Below are positions 1 to 9,384 of a stretch of DNA of 64,000 nt, in pieces; position 1 is the first letter of the stretch; each line of letters begins with the position of its first letter. The notes beneath the pieces are model-generated. The model was not told the DNA's origin. It saw nothing but the letters and a program-made list of their open reading frames with translations, and ran no database searches. Position numbers and translations under genes: made by a program. The DNA comes from Glaciecola blandensis. Its GTDB lineage: Bacteria > Pseudomonadota > Gammaproteobacteria > Enterobacterales > Alteromonadaceae. The DNA lies in NCBI RefSeq assembly GCF_031846165.1, contig NZ_JAVRIE010000001.1:186001-250000 (forward strand), read 5' to 3'.

Positions 1-87
1 ATTATTGGCGAAAAACGCAATAATGCCAGTGGGAGCATTATTCTCATCCTGATCGAGTGACGAGTTTGTTGAGTTTGAGTCAGTCAT
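1..87 (-). CDS. RND efflux transporter permease, N-terminal fragment
   Basis: The first 29 codons of a minus-strand gene that runs off the left edge of the window. After a polar, Ser/Asn/Asp-rich leader of about 20 residues the reading enters GIIAFFANN, the usual opening of AcrB/MMPL-type RND inner-membrane pumps just before their first membrane helix. The gene starts 9 bases after the stop codon of the periplasmic adaptor upstream, so the two form an adaptor-permease operon for proton-driven efflux. An AGGA-type ribosome binding site overlaps the start. Substrate cannot be inferred. The assignment rests on a short stretch plus context. Confidence 0.75.
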   Translation of the reverse strand, partial: MTDSNSTNSSLDQDENNAPTGIIAFFANN

Positions 88-96
88 CCTTTTTCC

Positions 97-1254
97 CTAC
101 TGGTCGTTTGCTGCTACTTTATCGCCATCTTCACCCAATAATTTTACACCCATGCCGTTTTGAGGGTATTCAGGTAGCGTCATCACGACTTGGTCTTGCT
201 CATTGATACCGCTAGAAATGAGGAAATAGGTACCTTCTTCTCTGACAACTTCAACATTTTTCGATAGTAGTTTTTGGTCTGCATCGATGACCCAAACTTT
301 ACGTTTATTGACTAAGTTTTGTGGAACCTTATACACATTCTCAATGAGTTTGCCGGCAAACGCTACTTCCACATAGGTGCCAAATTTGAGCTGTGGTGCA
401 TCCGTATTCAAGCTATATGGGTCATCAATTCTAACCACTAAGTGATTCATGCGAGTGCTCTGATCGACAATGCCAAGATCACGTTGTAAATAGGCAACTC
501 GGGAAATGCCAGCGACATCTTTTGCTCTTACAGTAGCTGGGTTATTGTCGATTTTTTTAGGTAAAAAGGGACTGTCGAAACCCGCTACTGGAAATATCAC
601 TTCCGCCGCTTCAATGTTGTTAATTTCAGCGACTGTCATACCGACATTGACGAACTGTCCGGAGCCGATTTCTCTGGATAGCACCAGCGCATCATAAGGC
701 GCTGTTACATCACAATTTGATAGATCTCTTTGAGCAATGCGATAGGCCGCTTGAGCAGACTTTAATTGAGCTTGAGCGCTTAATACTTGTGGTTTTCGAA
801 GGTAGAGATCACTCACCTGATTAGCGGGTAAGTTCTTCGCTTCTCGCATCGCTACTTTTTGACGCGCTTGTTCTTCAATTAGACTTGCTTCAGCAAGAGA
901 TACTTGTGCTTCAGCTTGCAATAAAGCTGCCTCGTATGCATCTTTTTCGATTGAAAAGAGGATATCTCCGCGTTTTACTAAGCCGCCGGCAACAAAATTT
1001 GGGTTCCAACTGGTCACTTCGCCAGATACTTGAGCAGCCAAAACGGTTCTCTCCAAAGGAACAACTTCACCGAAGCTGCTAATAGCAACTTGGTGATCAA
1101 TGGCATTTAATGCTTCAACACTGACAGTTGGGCGATTGTCAGTCTTTTCCTGTTCCTCTGGCTCTGGTTCACTGCCTTCGATTAACGCTTTAACCGCAAA
1201 GCCGGATCCTAGGATAACAATGAATATTGCTAATTTGATCAAATTTGATTTCAT
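97..1254 (-). CDS. RND efflux periplasmic adaptor (HlyD/MFP family)
   Basis: 385 residues, normal length for a membrane fusion protein linking an RND pump to an outer-membrane channel. Residues 1-25 are a hydrophobic signal or anchor segment. A linker rich in Glu and Pro follows. Then come the first half of the lipoyl domain (about 65-105), an alpha-helical hairpin rich in Ala, Gln and Glu (about 105-180), the second lipoyl half (TAPYDALVLSREIGSGQFV) and the beta-barrel and membrane-proximal domains. No lipobox Cys is seen, so it is probably anchored by the N-terminal helix. The permease gene follows 9 bases downstream. The drug or metabolite exported is unknown. Confidence 0.9.
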   Translation of the reverse strand: MKSNLIKLAIFIVILGSGFAVKALIEGSEPEPEEQEKTDNRPTVSVEALNAIDHQVAISSFGEVVPLERTVLAAQVSGEVTSWNPNFVAGGLVKRGDILFSIEKDAYEAALLQAEAQVSLAEASLIEEQARQKVAMREAKNLPANQVSDLYLRKPQVLSAQAQLKSAQAAYRIAQRDLSNCDVTAPYDALVLSREIGSGQFVNVGMTVAEINNIEAAEVIFPVAGFDSPFLPKKIDNNPATVRAKDVAGISRVAYLQRDLGIVDQSTRMNHLVVRIDDPYSLNTDAPQLKFGTYVEVAFAGKLIENVYKVPQNLVNKRKVWVIDADQKLLSKNVEVVREEGTYFLISSGINEQDQVVMTLPEYPQNGMGVKLLGEDGDKVAANDQ

Positions 1255-1524
1255 CTATGAATTTCCTCAAGCGTGTTGCTGCATATTACGTTATTTACGC
1301 AGAACTCGTATGTGCCAAATGTCACGATTCTTTGTTTTTCTTTTTGGGTGACACCGCTTAGATTATCTCTTCCATTTAGGTTTAAGATTGCGCATATATT
1401 AAACGATACAGATGATATCAAACTAAAGATATAAAAGCTTTAAATCTATGTGAGGAATTTGTGAATATCTGTTGAAAATTTGTACAAATTTCAATTGCTT
1501 GAATGAGACATTTGTGACCAGACA
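1255..1524. other. Intergenic region upstream of the efflux operon
   Basis: About 270 AT-rich bases between the asnS terminator and the efflux adaptor, both read on the minus strand. It should hold the promoter of the efflux operon, but I could not pick a convincing -35/-10 pair or an operator palindrome. Open frames here are short and overlap known genes out of frame; I see no gene. Confidence 0.5.
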
Positions 1525-1557
1525 CAAAAAAGGCAGGTAGCTTAAACGACCTGCCTT
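1525..1557 (-). terminator. Rho-independent terminator of asnS
   Basis: On the minus strand AAGGCAGGT, a 10-base loop and ACCTGCCTT form a perfect 9-bp GC-rich stem, running into a six-T tract. It lies 28 bases past the asnS stop codon, so it very likely ends the asnS transcript. Confidence 0.88.
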
Positions 1558-1585
1558 CGAGAATGTCAGCGTGTTGCTATACTGT

Positions 1586-2983
1586 CTAGTATTGAGCGTT
1601 GCCAGGTGTTCTAGGGAAGGGAATAACATCGCGCACGTTTTGCATACCAGTCACATAAGCCACTAAACGTTCGAAACCTAAACCAAAACCAGCATGTGGC
1701 ACTGTGCCATAGCGACGTAAGTCTCGATACCAAGCATAGTCTTCTTGGCTGAGATCCATTTCGGCAAGACGGCGATCAAACACATCAAGGCGCTCTTCAC
1801 GTTGTGAACCACCGATAATTTCACCAATACCAGGTGCTAAGACATCCATAGCAGCTACCGTTTTGTTGTCGTCATTAATGCGCATGTAAAATGCTTTAAT
1901 ATCTTTTGGATAGTTTTGCATAATAATTGGCGCACCTACGTGCTCTTCAGCAAGGTATCGTTCATGCTCTGACGATAAATCAACGCCCCATTCCACAGGG
2001 AATTCAAACTTTTTACCGCTCTTTTGCAGAATATCAATCGCATCTGTGTAGTCCATACGAACAAACTCAGAATTGACCACGCTTTCCAAACGAGTAATCG
2101 CTTCTTTATTTACACGTTGCGCAAAAAACGCCATGTCGTCTGGACGTTCTTCAAGCACGGCCTTGAAAACATATTTCAGTAAATCTTCGGCTAGCTGTGC
2201 AACTGTCGCGAGATCAGCAAAAGCAACTTCAGGTTCAATCATCCAAAACTCAGCTAAGTGACGACTTGTATTTGAGTTCTCAGCACGGAAGGTTGGGCCA
2301 AAGGTATATACTTTTGACATAGCAGCGCAATAGGTTTCAACGTTAAGTTGTCCAGACACGGTGAGGAAAGTTTCTTTACCAAAGAAGTCTTCTTTGTAAT
2401 CCACTAGGCCTTTGTCGTCGCGAGGAATATTCATCATATCTAATGTAGACACTCGGAACATTTCACCCGCACCTTCAGTGTCCGACGCTGTCAGAATTGG
2501 AGTACTTATCCAAAAATAACCTTGCTCATGAAAGAATCGATGCACGGCTTGTGAAAGACAATTTCTAATGCGGGTCACTGCACCGATAATGTTTGTGCGA
2601 GGGCGTAGGTGAGCGTGCTCACGCAAATATTCGATACTATGTCGCTTTGCAGCCATAGGGTATGTGTCTGGGTTCTCTACCCAACCTAGCACTTCAACAC
2701 TTTGTGCTTCGATTTCAAGTGCTTGTCCTTGACCTTGAGACGCTTTTACTGTGCCTACAACCGAAACAGAGCAGCTAGTGGTCAGTTTGGTAATATCTTC
2801 ATAATTTGCCAATGAATTCATTGCAACGACTTGGATTGGGTCAAAGCAACTGCCATCATGCACGTTAATGAATGAAAGGCCTGCTTTTGAGTCGCGACGG
2901 GTTCTCACCCAGCCTTTGATGGTCACAGTGTCGTCGACACCATATTTGCCAGCCAAAACATCGGCGACTGGTGCATATGTCAT
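1586..2983 (-). CDS. asnS: Asparaginyl-tRNA synthetase
   Basis: Charges tRNA-Asn with asparagine using ATP in the cytoplasm. The protein follows E. coli AsnS closely along its whole length: N-terminal OB-fold anticodon-binding domain (VRTRRDSKAG, residues about 26-35), then the class IIb catalytic core with motif 2 (TFRAENSNTSRHLAEFWM) and motif 3 near the C-terminus (GFGLGFERLV). It ends in VIPFPRTPGNAQY, typical of the family. An ATG 12 bases upstream (position 2995) is also in frame, but GGAG lies 6 bases before the ATG at 2983, and that start gives 465 residues, matching the family length of about 466. Single-gene transcript with its own terminator. Confidence 0.97.
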   Translation of the reverse strand: MTYAPVADVLAGKYGVDDTVTIKGWVRTRRDSKAGLSFINVHDGSCFDPIQVVAMNSLANYEDITKLTTSCSVSVVGTVKASQGQGQALEIEAQSVEVLGWVENPDTYPMAAKRHSIEYLREHAHLRPRTNIIGAVTRIRNCLSQAVHRFFHEQGYFWISTPILTASDTEGAGEMFRVSTLDMMNIPRDDKGLVDYKEDFFGKETFLTVSGQLNVETYCAAMSKVYTFGPTFRAENSNTSRHLAEFWMIEPEVAFADLATVAQLAEDLLKYVFKAVLEERPDDMAFFAQRVNKEAITRLESVVNSEFVRMDYTDAIDILQKSGKKFEFPVEWGVDLSSEHERYLAEEHVGAPIIMQNYPKDIKAFYMRINDDNKTVAAMDVLAPGIGEIIGGSQREERLDVFDRRLAEMDLSQEDYAWYRDLRRYGTVPHAGFGLGFERLVAYVTGMQNVRDVIPFPRTPGNAQY

Positions 2984-3243
2984 ATTATTCTCCATTGGGC
3001 ATGACTAGACAAAACGATAAACGCTAGCTTTATTATCCGTTGTGGACAAATAAAGTGCTAATTCCGTATGATAGCAATAGGTAGTCTGAAAAAGAAACCT
3101 GTTGGCTCACCACGTTTGAGTTCGCGATGCTGACTTATATAAACGTCGGAAGCAAAGCATTTTTCGTCGGGTCTTATTTAGTTCTACTTTTAGCGGCTAA
3201 GTATACTTAACTATGCAAGGGATAACAGTAGGTAAAGTAGAAT

Positions 3244-3666
3244 ATGCACGATAAAAATGAAAAAAATACGAGAGGGAGAGAGGGTGGAGCCGAACCTTTG
3301 GGTTTTGTTGACCGCCGACAGACTCCAGCGAGCAAAGAGCCCTTGTTTCGAGTCATGGTCATTTTAAATGTGTCAGCTTGGTTTTCTTTGCTTGGTGCAC
3401 TCGTTTTGTTCCATTATGCTCGTCCAGAGTTTATTAGTGGTGTACAGAAATTCTGGGGAGTTGAAGGCCGAATTTACTGGTCACAGGCTCACGTGGATGG
3501 ATTGTTAGCAACCCTTCAGGTCTGTCTCGGTTTGAGTTTAGTTTCGATGATCCTGCGCTTGCGAAGAAACCGCAGGAAAACAGATAACTTTGGCATTAAT
3601 TTGTTCATCTTATTAGCGATCACTGTCATTAGCTTAATTACGCTTTACACCACAATGTATATGTAA
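3244..3666 (+). CDS. Small conserved-type membrane protein, function unknown
   Basis: 140 residues. The first 35 are polar and charged (cytoplasmic). Three hydrophobic helices follow, at about residues 36-58, 86-103 and 117-138, with a basic loop (RLRRNRRK) between the second and third. I recognise no family. The ATG at 3244 has only a weak purine-rich stretch upstream (agtagaat). It stands alone between asnS on the opposite strand and the EF-hand gene, with intergenic regions on both sides. AAAGAT/ATCTTT with a T-run just past the stop could be a weak terminator. Codon use looks like that of its neighbours. Confidence 0.7.
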   Translation: MHDKNEKNTRGREGGAEPLGFVDRRQTPASKEPLFRVMVILNVSAWFSLLGALVLFHYARPEFISGVQKFWGVEGRIYWSQAHVDGLLATLQVCLGLSLVSMILRLRRNRRKTDNFGINLFILLAITVISLITLYTTMYM

Positions 3667-4091
3667 AGATACTCCCATCTTTTTTCATACTGAGATGACG
3701 GATGCGAGCGGTGCGTTGTTTCGACTGTCTGTATATTGCGACACCATCATTATCGCTTTAACTATCTGAAAGTATTGCACTATTTTGAATGTTTTCACTG
3801 TATTGTAAGAAATGACTAAAGCGGTGTCTTATATTAGCTTCACAATTCCGTTGTTTATTTTTTTGATTTCTTCTATGTTGTTGAATATGTTGTATAAATT
3901 AAGTTGGCATGTTCCTTGTAATACTACTTCTGCATGGTCATTTCGAACCAAACACCAATGGTCTAAATGAACCGTAAAAAGCACACTCAAACTGATAAAA
4001 ATAATAATACAAGATGTCAGTAGGAAACAAACGTAAGTGAAGCTGCTTGTTCACCGCCGTTAATCCAATACTGAATTTAGGAGAGCGTACC
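3667..4091. other. Intergenic region before the EF-hand gene
   Basis: About 425 AT-rich bases. A short hairpin with T-run sits directly after the upstream stop (about 3664-3685). The rest presumably carries the promoter of the EF-hand gene. A 70-codon open frame on the minus strand overlaps the EF-hand start and has no ribosome binding site. I see no gene. Confidence 0.4.
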
Positions 4092-4352
4092 ATGGCTAAC
4101 TTTTCAAAAATGATGAAGATCGCATTATCAATCATGCTGGTGCAAGGCATCTTAGCAATTCTTATATCAACTGCAGCGAATGCGCAAGAAAGTCTAATGG
4201 CAACATTAGACGATGATCAAGATGGGCTTATTTCCCTGCGAGAAGCCGTTGGTCATAAAACCTTACTTGAAAACTTCAATAAAATAGATGCGAACGAAGA
4301 TGGTTACATCAGTCTTGATGAACTAGACGCAAGCGAAATCTCTAAAGGATAA
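4092..4352 (+). CDS. Small exported EF-hand calcium-binding protein
   Basis: 86 residues with a signal peptide (hydrophobic core about residues 9-27, cleavage likely after ANA) and two complete 12-residue EF-hand loops: DDDQDGLISLRE and DANEDGYISLDE. Both have Asp or Asn at loop positions 1, 3 and 5, Gly at 6, Ile at 8 and Glu at 12, so both should bind calcium. The ATG at 4092 has AGGAG 8 bases upstream; an upstream in-frame start at 4047 lacks one and would bury the signal peptide. It lies 110 bases before the sensor kinase gene on the same strand, but a functional link is only a guess. Confidence 0.8.
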   Translation: MANFSKMMKIALSIMLVQGILAILISTAANAQESLMATLDDDQDGLISLREAVGHKTLLENFNKIDANEDGYISLDELDASEISKG

Positions 4353-4462
4353 CGATGTAGTGACAGTTATGGCTCAATACACGGATGAGTGGGCCACTTT
4401 CATCCTTCCAACCTTCCCAATAAGATTGCATCGCTTTGTTGAAGCAAAACGCTGGCTATGTA

Positions 4463-5908
4463 ATGCTTGATGACACTTACACTAAATCGTCCAGACTATT
4501 GCAAATTCGATCGCTAAAACAACTCATTTTAGGTAGCTTCTTTGTTGCACTCGTTCCTCTGTTTACTTTGCTTTGGCAAAGTCAGAGTGACTTGGCAAAA
4601 CTGAATGATGCCATTGTGAAGCAGACTCAGTTTTTCGTTGAGACAGCAGGTACCATGCGCAACTTAGAAAGCATGGCACGAGATATCGAAAGACTTATGC
4701 GGCAGCACTTTGTATTACCCAACGCAACACTGAAGCAGTTGAACGACGATACATTAACGCTATTTCAACAAGAGTTGGAACCGTTTTGTCAGCAACTCTC
4801 TGATTCCGATGCTTGTGGTAAATTGCACCGCAATTTAATTCAGTTAGGAAATTATCCGAGCATGACAGACAAGCTAGTCTTGGACGCTCACTTAGCCTCT
4901 TTTACGCAAGCAATTAACGCACTGAGTGATGACGTGAAAGCAACAGTGAATCAACGAGTATCTGAGCAGCAAAGCTTCATGTCTGCACTGCAGCAAAAGC
5001 AGGCTTGGTCTACTGCAGCGCTCACTTTAGTCTCTCTTATACTCATTTTATTTGCCGCTAAGTTAATCACCAAGCCTGTAAATAAATTGAAAAATATCAT
5101 TGCGGCTATCGCAGATAATCAAAATGAATTACCGGTGAAGTCGTCATCGGGACCGCGAGAACTTGTCGCAGTAGAAAAAGACCTTTATTTGCTACACAAG
5201 CGCATTCAACAACTTGAAAAAGTAAGAACAGCGCTGTTGCGTCATGCTTCACACGAATTGAAGACGCCTTTGGCGAGTTTTAAAGAAGGCTGCGCACTGT
5301 TAGCAGAAGAAATGGTAGGGCAACTGAATAAACAACAAAAAGAAGTGGTCAATCTACTCCAAGCATCAACTAACAGATTAAACCTTTTGATTGAGAAGTT
5401 GCTTGATTATAATGCTTTGCTACAACAAGCTGAGCCGTCTTTTGAACAAATAGATACGCAACAGATTATCAACGAATGTCTAACCCAGAACGGTTTGGCG
5501 TTGAAACAGTCTTTGTGCACTGTGGAAACTGACATTGCTGATGATTGCCAACTCATCGTATCTGATGCGGAGTTATTCAGGCGTATCTTAGATAATCTGA
5601 TATCAAATGCAGTCGCCCATGGTACAGAAGCCACTGCCATTTATATTAAATTGCACCAGGCTATGGGTGATTACGTATTAGATGTTGCAAACCATGGTAA
5701 TGAAATTTCGGCAGATGACAGAAAGAATATCTTCGAACCTTTTAAGCGCGGCCTGTTAACTAGAAATGACAGAGTGATTGGCGCGGGTCTAGGCTTATCT
5801 ATCGTGTCAGATTGTGCTCGTTTGCTAGGAGGCGCTGTGTCCATAGTGGATGTGAAATACGCGTCAGTTTGCTTCAGAATAAAGCTACCTTTGAGAGATG
5901 AATCATGA
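4463..5908 (+). CDS. glrK: Sensor histidine kinase, GlrK/QseE type
   Basis: Membrane sensor that phosphorylates GlrR. Visible parts: first membrane helix at about residues 20-38 (LKQLILGSFFVALVPLF, matching the start of E. coli GlrK), a periplasmic helical domain of about 140 residues, a second membrane helix near residue 190, a HAMP linker, the dimerisation H-box SHELKTPLASF (phospho-acceptor His about 263), N-box (NLISNAVAHG) and G-box (GAGLGLSIV) of the ATPase domain. The ATG at 4463 is chosen over a TTG 27 bases upstream; neither has a strong ribosome binding site. Its stop overlaps the qseG start, and the glrK-qseG-glrR order matches enterobacteria. Confidence 0.88.
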   Translation: MLDDTYTKSSRLLQIRSLKQLILGSFFVALVPLFTLLWQSQSDLAKLNDAIVKQTQFFVETAGTMRNLESMARDIERLMRQHFVLPNATLKQLNDDTLTLFQQELEPFCQQLSDSDACGKLHRNLIQLGNYPSMTDKLVLDAHLASFTQAINALSDDVKATVNQRVSEQQSFMSALQQKQAWSTAALTLVSLILILFAAKLITKPVNKLKNIIAAIADNQNELPVKSSSGPRELVAVEKDLYLLHKRIQQLEKVRTALLRHASHELKTPLASFKEGCALLAEEMVGQLNKQQKEVVNLLQASTNRLNLLIEKLLDYNALLQQAEPSFEQIDTQQIINECLTQNGLALKQSLCTVETDIADDCQLIVSDAELFRRILDNLISNAVAHGTEATAIYIKLHQAMGDYVLDVANHGNEISADDRKNIFEPFKRGLLTRNDRVIGAGLGLSIVSDCARLLGGAVSIVDVKYASVCFRIKLPLRDES

Positions 5909-6498
5909 AAGCGCTAGTTCTTCTTGCACTATTAATCCCCTTATCTGGGTGCGAGTTATTACAAAAAAATATGAATCAGGATCCGCCTGAAGTGCTTGAT
6001 CTAATGCTCAGTACTTATTGTACCTCGCCTGAAAGTATGGCGACCTTTGAGGAATATTGTGAGCTTAAAGCGTGGGCTGATAAGCTGATCGAAGCTTCAA
6101 GCACTGCCTGGCCAGAGCGAAGTAAATTAATCGATAGTTTGGGTGATGAACCAAAGCAACTTTTAGAAAAAGTACTATTGAGTCAAAGCGAAGATACGCC
6201 TTACCGTAATCGCTTGCGCGCACAGAATTGGATTGAAGATTTACAAACTCGCACCGACAAAGCGATGACTCAAGTGCTAGATGTGATTATTTATTCACAA
6301 AGCCAACAATTACTTGAACTAGAGTCCGCTATCACTATCTTAAGTGAGGTGAACGGTAGGCAAGCAAAAACCATCGCATCACAAGAAATTCAATTAGAAG
6401 AAAAAAATAAAGAGATTGAAAACCAACGCAAGCAAGTCGAGCAGTTGTTAGATATTGAAGCGTCGATGGTGAATCAAAACAGGAGCGACAACAAATGA
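5905..6498 (+). CDS. qseG: QseG-like lipoprotein of the GlrK-GlrR system
   Basis: 197 residues with a lipoprotein signal: hydrophobic residues 3-13, then the lipobox LSGC with Cys16 as the lipidation site. The C-terminal half (about 130-185) is a heptad-rich coiled coil. In enterobacteria the QseG lipoprotein sits between the kinase and regulator genes, interacts with the kinase, and is needed for signalling. Sequence similarity across groups is weak, so the call leans on position, size and lipobox. Start and stop codons overlap those of both neighbours (ATGA junctions), which indicates translational coupling. Confidence 0.75.
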   Translation: MKALVLLALLIPLSGCELLQKNMNQDPPEVLDLMLSTYCTSPESMATFEEYCELKAWADKLIEASSTAWPERSKLIDSLGDEPKQLLEKVLLSQSEDTPYRNRLRAQNWIEDLQTRTDKAMTQVLDVIIYSQSQQLLELESAITILSEVNGRQAKTIASQEIQLEEKNKEIENQRKQVEQLLDIEASMVNQNRSDNK

Positions 6499-7910
6499 GT
6501 TTTTCTCAACCCTCTCAATTGCCGTCATCGAATACACATTCGAGCAATGATAATACGTCAGCGCGTGACCAGAATGCAGACGCACCAAAATTACTATTAG
6601 TAGAAGACGATGAAAACCTACTGCGCCTGCTTACTATTCGCTTGCAAGGAGAGGGCTATCAAGTGACTTCTTCTGAAAATGCCACTCAGGCATTGCGCCT
6701 CATGTTCAATAATAAATTTGATGTGGTGCTTAGCGATATTCGTATGCCGGGTTTAGACGGTCTCAGCTTTTTTGATGAAATTTTGAATCGCTACAATGAT
6801 TTACCCGTTGTTTTGATGACGGCACACGGCACCATTAAAGATGCTGTGACGGCTACGCAAAAAGGCGTTTTTGGCTTTCTAACTAAGCCGATAGATCATG
6901 ATGAATTGCGCAAAGTACTCTCAAGAGCTACGCAGAAGAACACATCTTCACAAATGGGCGATTGGTGCAAAGACATTGTGACTCGAGCGCCAGAGATGAC
7001 GAAGCTGCTGAGCCAAGCTCATCGTATCGCAGATAAAAATGTCAGTGTGCTGATTAATGGCGCAAGTGGCACAGGTAAAGAGCTGTTAGCAAAGGCAATT
7101 CATAAAGCGAGTGACAGGGCAAACAAACCCTTCGTTGCAATTAATTGTGGTGCCTTACCTGAAAACTTATTGGAATCTGAGTTGTTTGGACACACCAAAG
7201 GTGCTTTCACAGGGGCGGTTCAATCATCCACAGGCTTATTTCGTGAAGCGCATGGCGGCACACTCTTCCTTGATGAAATTGGTGATATGCCAAGCTCCTT
7301 GCAAGTGAAGTTATTGCGCGCCATTCAAGAACGGACCGTGCGCCCAGTGGGCAGTGCGACGAATATCGATATTGATGTACGGATCATTTCTGCCACTCAC
7401 AAAGACTTGCAAAAAGAAATGGAAGAGGACCGCTTCAGAGAAGACTTGTACTACCGTTTGAATGTGGTTAATTTACGCATTCCTTCACTGAAAGAGCGCT
7501 TTGAAGACATTCCTTTGTTAACGGATTATCTATTGAAACAAAGTGCTGAAAGGCATGGCGTTAAAGCCACACAATTTGCCCCTGATGCCTTGAAAAAACT
7601 GGTGACGAGTGATTGGCCTGGTAATGTTAGGCAGTTAGTGAACGTTGTTGAACAGTGCGTCGCGCTGACCCAGACTCCCGTTATATCTTTGAGTCTTGTC
7701 GAACAAGCGTTATCCGAGCTGTCTCAGAACTGGCCAACATTAACCCAAGCTCGTGACTCATTTGAATATCAGTATTTATGTCGCTTACTGCAATTAGCCG
7801 ACGGAAATGTGACTAGAGCCTCTGATTTGGCAGGGCGTAATCGGACAGATATGCACAAGCTAATGAAAAAACACGGTCTGAACGCGGCAGACTTCAGGCT
7901 TAATAATTAA
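6495..7910 (+). CDS. glrR: Sigma-54-dependent response regulator, GlrR/QseF type
   Basis: 471 residues. After a Ser/Asn-rich leader of about 30 residues comes a receiver domain with phospho-acceptor Asp about 81 (LSDIRMPGLDGL) and the KP lysine. The AAA+ domain follows (about 160-395), with Walker A GASGTGKE, the sigma-54 contact loop GAFTGA, Walker B GGTLFLDEIGD and the arginine-finger region. A Fis-type helix-turn-helix lies at the C-terminus (TRASDLAGRNRTDMHKLM). In E. coli this regulator activates sigma-54 promoters such as that of the small RNA GlmY; the target here is not visible. Last gene of the operon. Confidence 0.92.
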   Translation: MSFSQPSQLPSSNTHSSNDNTSARDQNADAPKLLLVEDDENLLRLLTIRLQGEGYQVTSSENATQALRLMFNNKFDVVLSDIRMPGLDGLSFFDEILNRYNDLPVVLMTAHGTIKDAVTATQKGVFGFLTKPIDHDELRKVLSRATQKNTSSQMGDWCKDIVTRAPEMTKLLSQAHRIADKNVSVLINGASGTGKELLAKAIHKASDRANKPFVAINCGALPENLLESELFGHTKGAFTGAVQSSTGLFREAHGGTLFLDEIGDMPSSLQVKLLRAIQERTVRPVGSATNIDIDVRIISATHKDLQKEMEEDRFREDLYYRLNVVNLRIPSLKERFEDIPLLTDYLLKQSAERHGVKATQFAPDALKKLVTSDWPGNVRQLVNVVEQCVALTQTPVISLSLVEQALSELSQNWPTLTQARDSFEYQYLCRLLQLADGNVTRASDLAGRNRTDMHKLMKKHGLNAADFRLNN

Positions 7911-7915
7911 GCCTG
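7895..7915. terminator. Palindrome between convergent glrR and bioA
   Basis: A perfect inverted repeat with 10-base arms (CAGGCTTAAT / ATTAAGCCTG) around a single A, overlapping the glrR stop codon and 14 bases from the bioA stop. No T-run follows on either strand, so it may be a weak bidirectional terminator or 3'-end processing hairpin. Confidence 0.45.
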
Positions 7916-7928
7916 AGCTAGTTGCCTC

Positions 7929-9209
7929 TTAATCAGGATAGAGTCGCCCGATAGCAAAATCGATTGCCTGCACAAGGGTGGCAAGCTCATCACTAGTAAT
8001 AAGATAGGGCGGCATTATGTAAATCAACTTGCCAAATGGCCTTATCCAAGCACCTTTTTCAATAAAGAGTGCTTGAATTTCTGCGACGTTCACAGCCTGC
8101 TTCATTTCAACAACACCAATCGCGCCGAGTACTCTGGTGTCAGCAACACTGCTGTATCGTGATAAGGGTAGCAGTGTTTCAATGAGTTGATGTTCAATCG
8201 CAGAGACTTGTTCTTTCCAGTGACCTTCTAAAATGATTTCCAAGCTGGCGTTTGCAACTGCGCATGCGAGAGGATTTCCCATGTAAGTTGGCCCATGCAT
8301 GAAAACACCGGGTTCAGAGGCACATATTCCTTCAGCAACTTCGTCGGTACAAAGTGTTGCAGCCATGGTCAAATAGCCACCTGTTAGTGCTTTACCTAAA
8401 CACATAATGTCAGGGCTAATATCGGCGTGCTCACAGGCGAATAACTTTCCTGTGCGCCCAAAGCCCGTGGCTATTTCGTCACAGATTAAAAGGACATTGA
8501 ACTCGTCGCATAGTTTTCGGCACGCTTTGACATATTCCGGATGATATAAACGCATACCGCCAGCACCTTGAACAACAGGCTCCATAATAATCGCAGCGAT
8601 TTCGTGGTGATGTTGTTCGAGGATTTCTCTTACTGGTAAAACATCATCTGGGTTCCACTTTTGGCCGAATCTCGTTTGTGGGGCGGGAGCAAAAAAATGT
8701 TCAACTAATGTCTTTTGAAACAGACTATGCATGCCGTTAACCGGATCGCAAACCGACATGGCTGCAAAGGTGTCTCCGTGATAACCGAAACGAGGTGCAA
8801 GGAGCTTGGATTTTTGACTACGACCTTGGCAAGCCCAATACTGCAAGGCCATTTTAATGCCGACTTCTACTGATACCGAACCTGAGTCGGCTAGAAAAAC
8901 ACGATTTAGACCATCAGGCGTCATATCGATCAGTTTTTTACTCAAATCAATGGCAGGTTGGTGCGTGAGGCCACCAAACATAACATGTGAGAATGCATCA
9001 ACTTGTTTGTGAGCTGCGTCGTTCAATCTCGGGTGGTTATATCCGTGAACGGCAGCCCACCAAGATGACATACCATCGACAATTTCTTCGCCAGATGCCA
9101 GTGTTAAATTAACGCCACTGGCCCCGATCACTTCATAACAAGGAAGCGGGTGTGTAGCAGAAGTGTAAGGATGCCAAATATGGCGTTTGTCGAAATCAAT
9201 ATTGTTCAA
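7929..9209 (-). CDS. bioA: Adenosylmethionine-8-amino-7-oxononanoate aminotransferase
   Basis: Transfers an amino group from S-adenosylmethionine to 8-amino-7-oxononanoate to give 7,8-diaminopelargonate, the third step of biotin ring assembly. 426 residues, the usual length. Class III PLP aminotransferase features: IWHPYTS near the N-terminus, substrate-site GMSSWWAAVHGYNHP, LICDEIATGFGRTG with the cofactor Asp, and the PLP lysine about residue 273 in LGKALTGGYLT. It is divergent from bioBFCD across 175 bases, the common gammaproteobacterial arrangement. Confidence 0.96.
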   Translation of the reverse strand: MNNIDFDKRHIWHPYTSATHPLPCYEVIGASGVNLTLASGEEIVDGMSSWWAAVHGYNHPRLNDAAHKQVDAFSHVMFGGLTHQPAIDLSKKLIDMTPDGLNRVFLADSGSVSVEVGIKMALQYWACQGRSQKSKLLAPRFGYHGDTFAAMSVCDPVNGMHSLFQKTLVEHFFAPAPQTRFGQKWNPDDVLPVREILEQHHHEIAAIIMEPVVQGAGGMRLYHPEYVKACRKLCDEFNVLLICDEIATGFGRTGKLFACEHADISPDIMCLGKALTGGYLTMAATLCTDEVAEGICASEPGVFMHGPTYMGNPLACAVANASLEIILEGHWKEQVSAIEHQLIETLLPLSRYSSVADTRVLGAIGVVEMKQAVNVAEIQALFIEKGAWIRPFGKLIYIMPPYLITSDELATLVQAIDFAIGRLYPD

Positions 9210-9384
9210 AAAATAGCCTTTAGTTCACTTTGTGATATTCATAACATTGACAAGTTTTCTTGTGGGCATAGACTAGGGAACATTAAACGCTTAGTAAAGT
9301 AAAAGTCGCCCTTAAGAGGCAATTTGATGACCATAAACTGAGCCCACGACCCAATAACAATAATATATTAAGAGTAGGAATAAT
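9210..9384. promoter_or_regulatory. Divergent bioA/bioB promoter region
   Basis: A 175-base divergent control region. One candidate sigma-70 promoter toward bioB reads TTGACA, 16 bases, TAGACT, with the -35 box near 9247; it would leave a leader of about 110 bases. In enterobacteria this region carries one BirA operator (TTGTAAACC, spacer, GGTTTACAA). I looked for both halves and found no good match, so regulation may differ or the operator is diverged. Confidence 0.45.

Noticed and set aside
3938..4150. 70-codon minus-strand frame over the EF-hand gene start
   Set aside because: Antisense to a gene with two full EF-hand loops and a good ribosome binding site.
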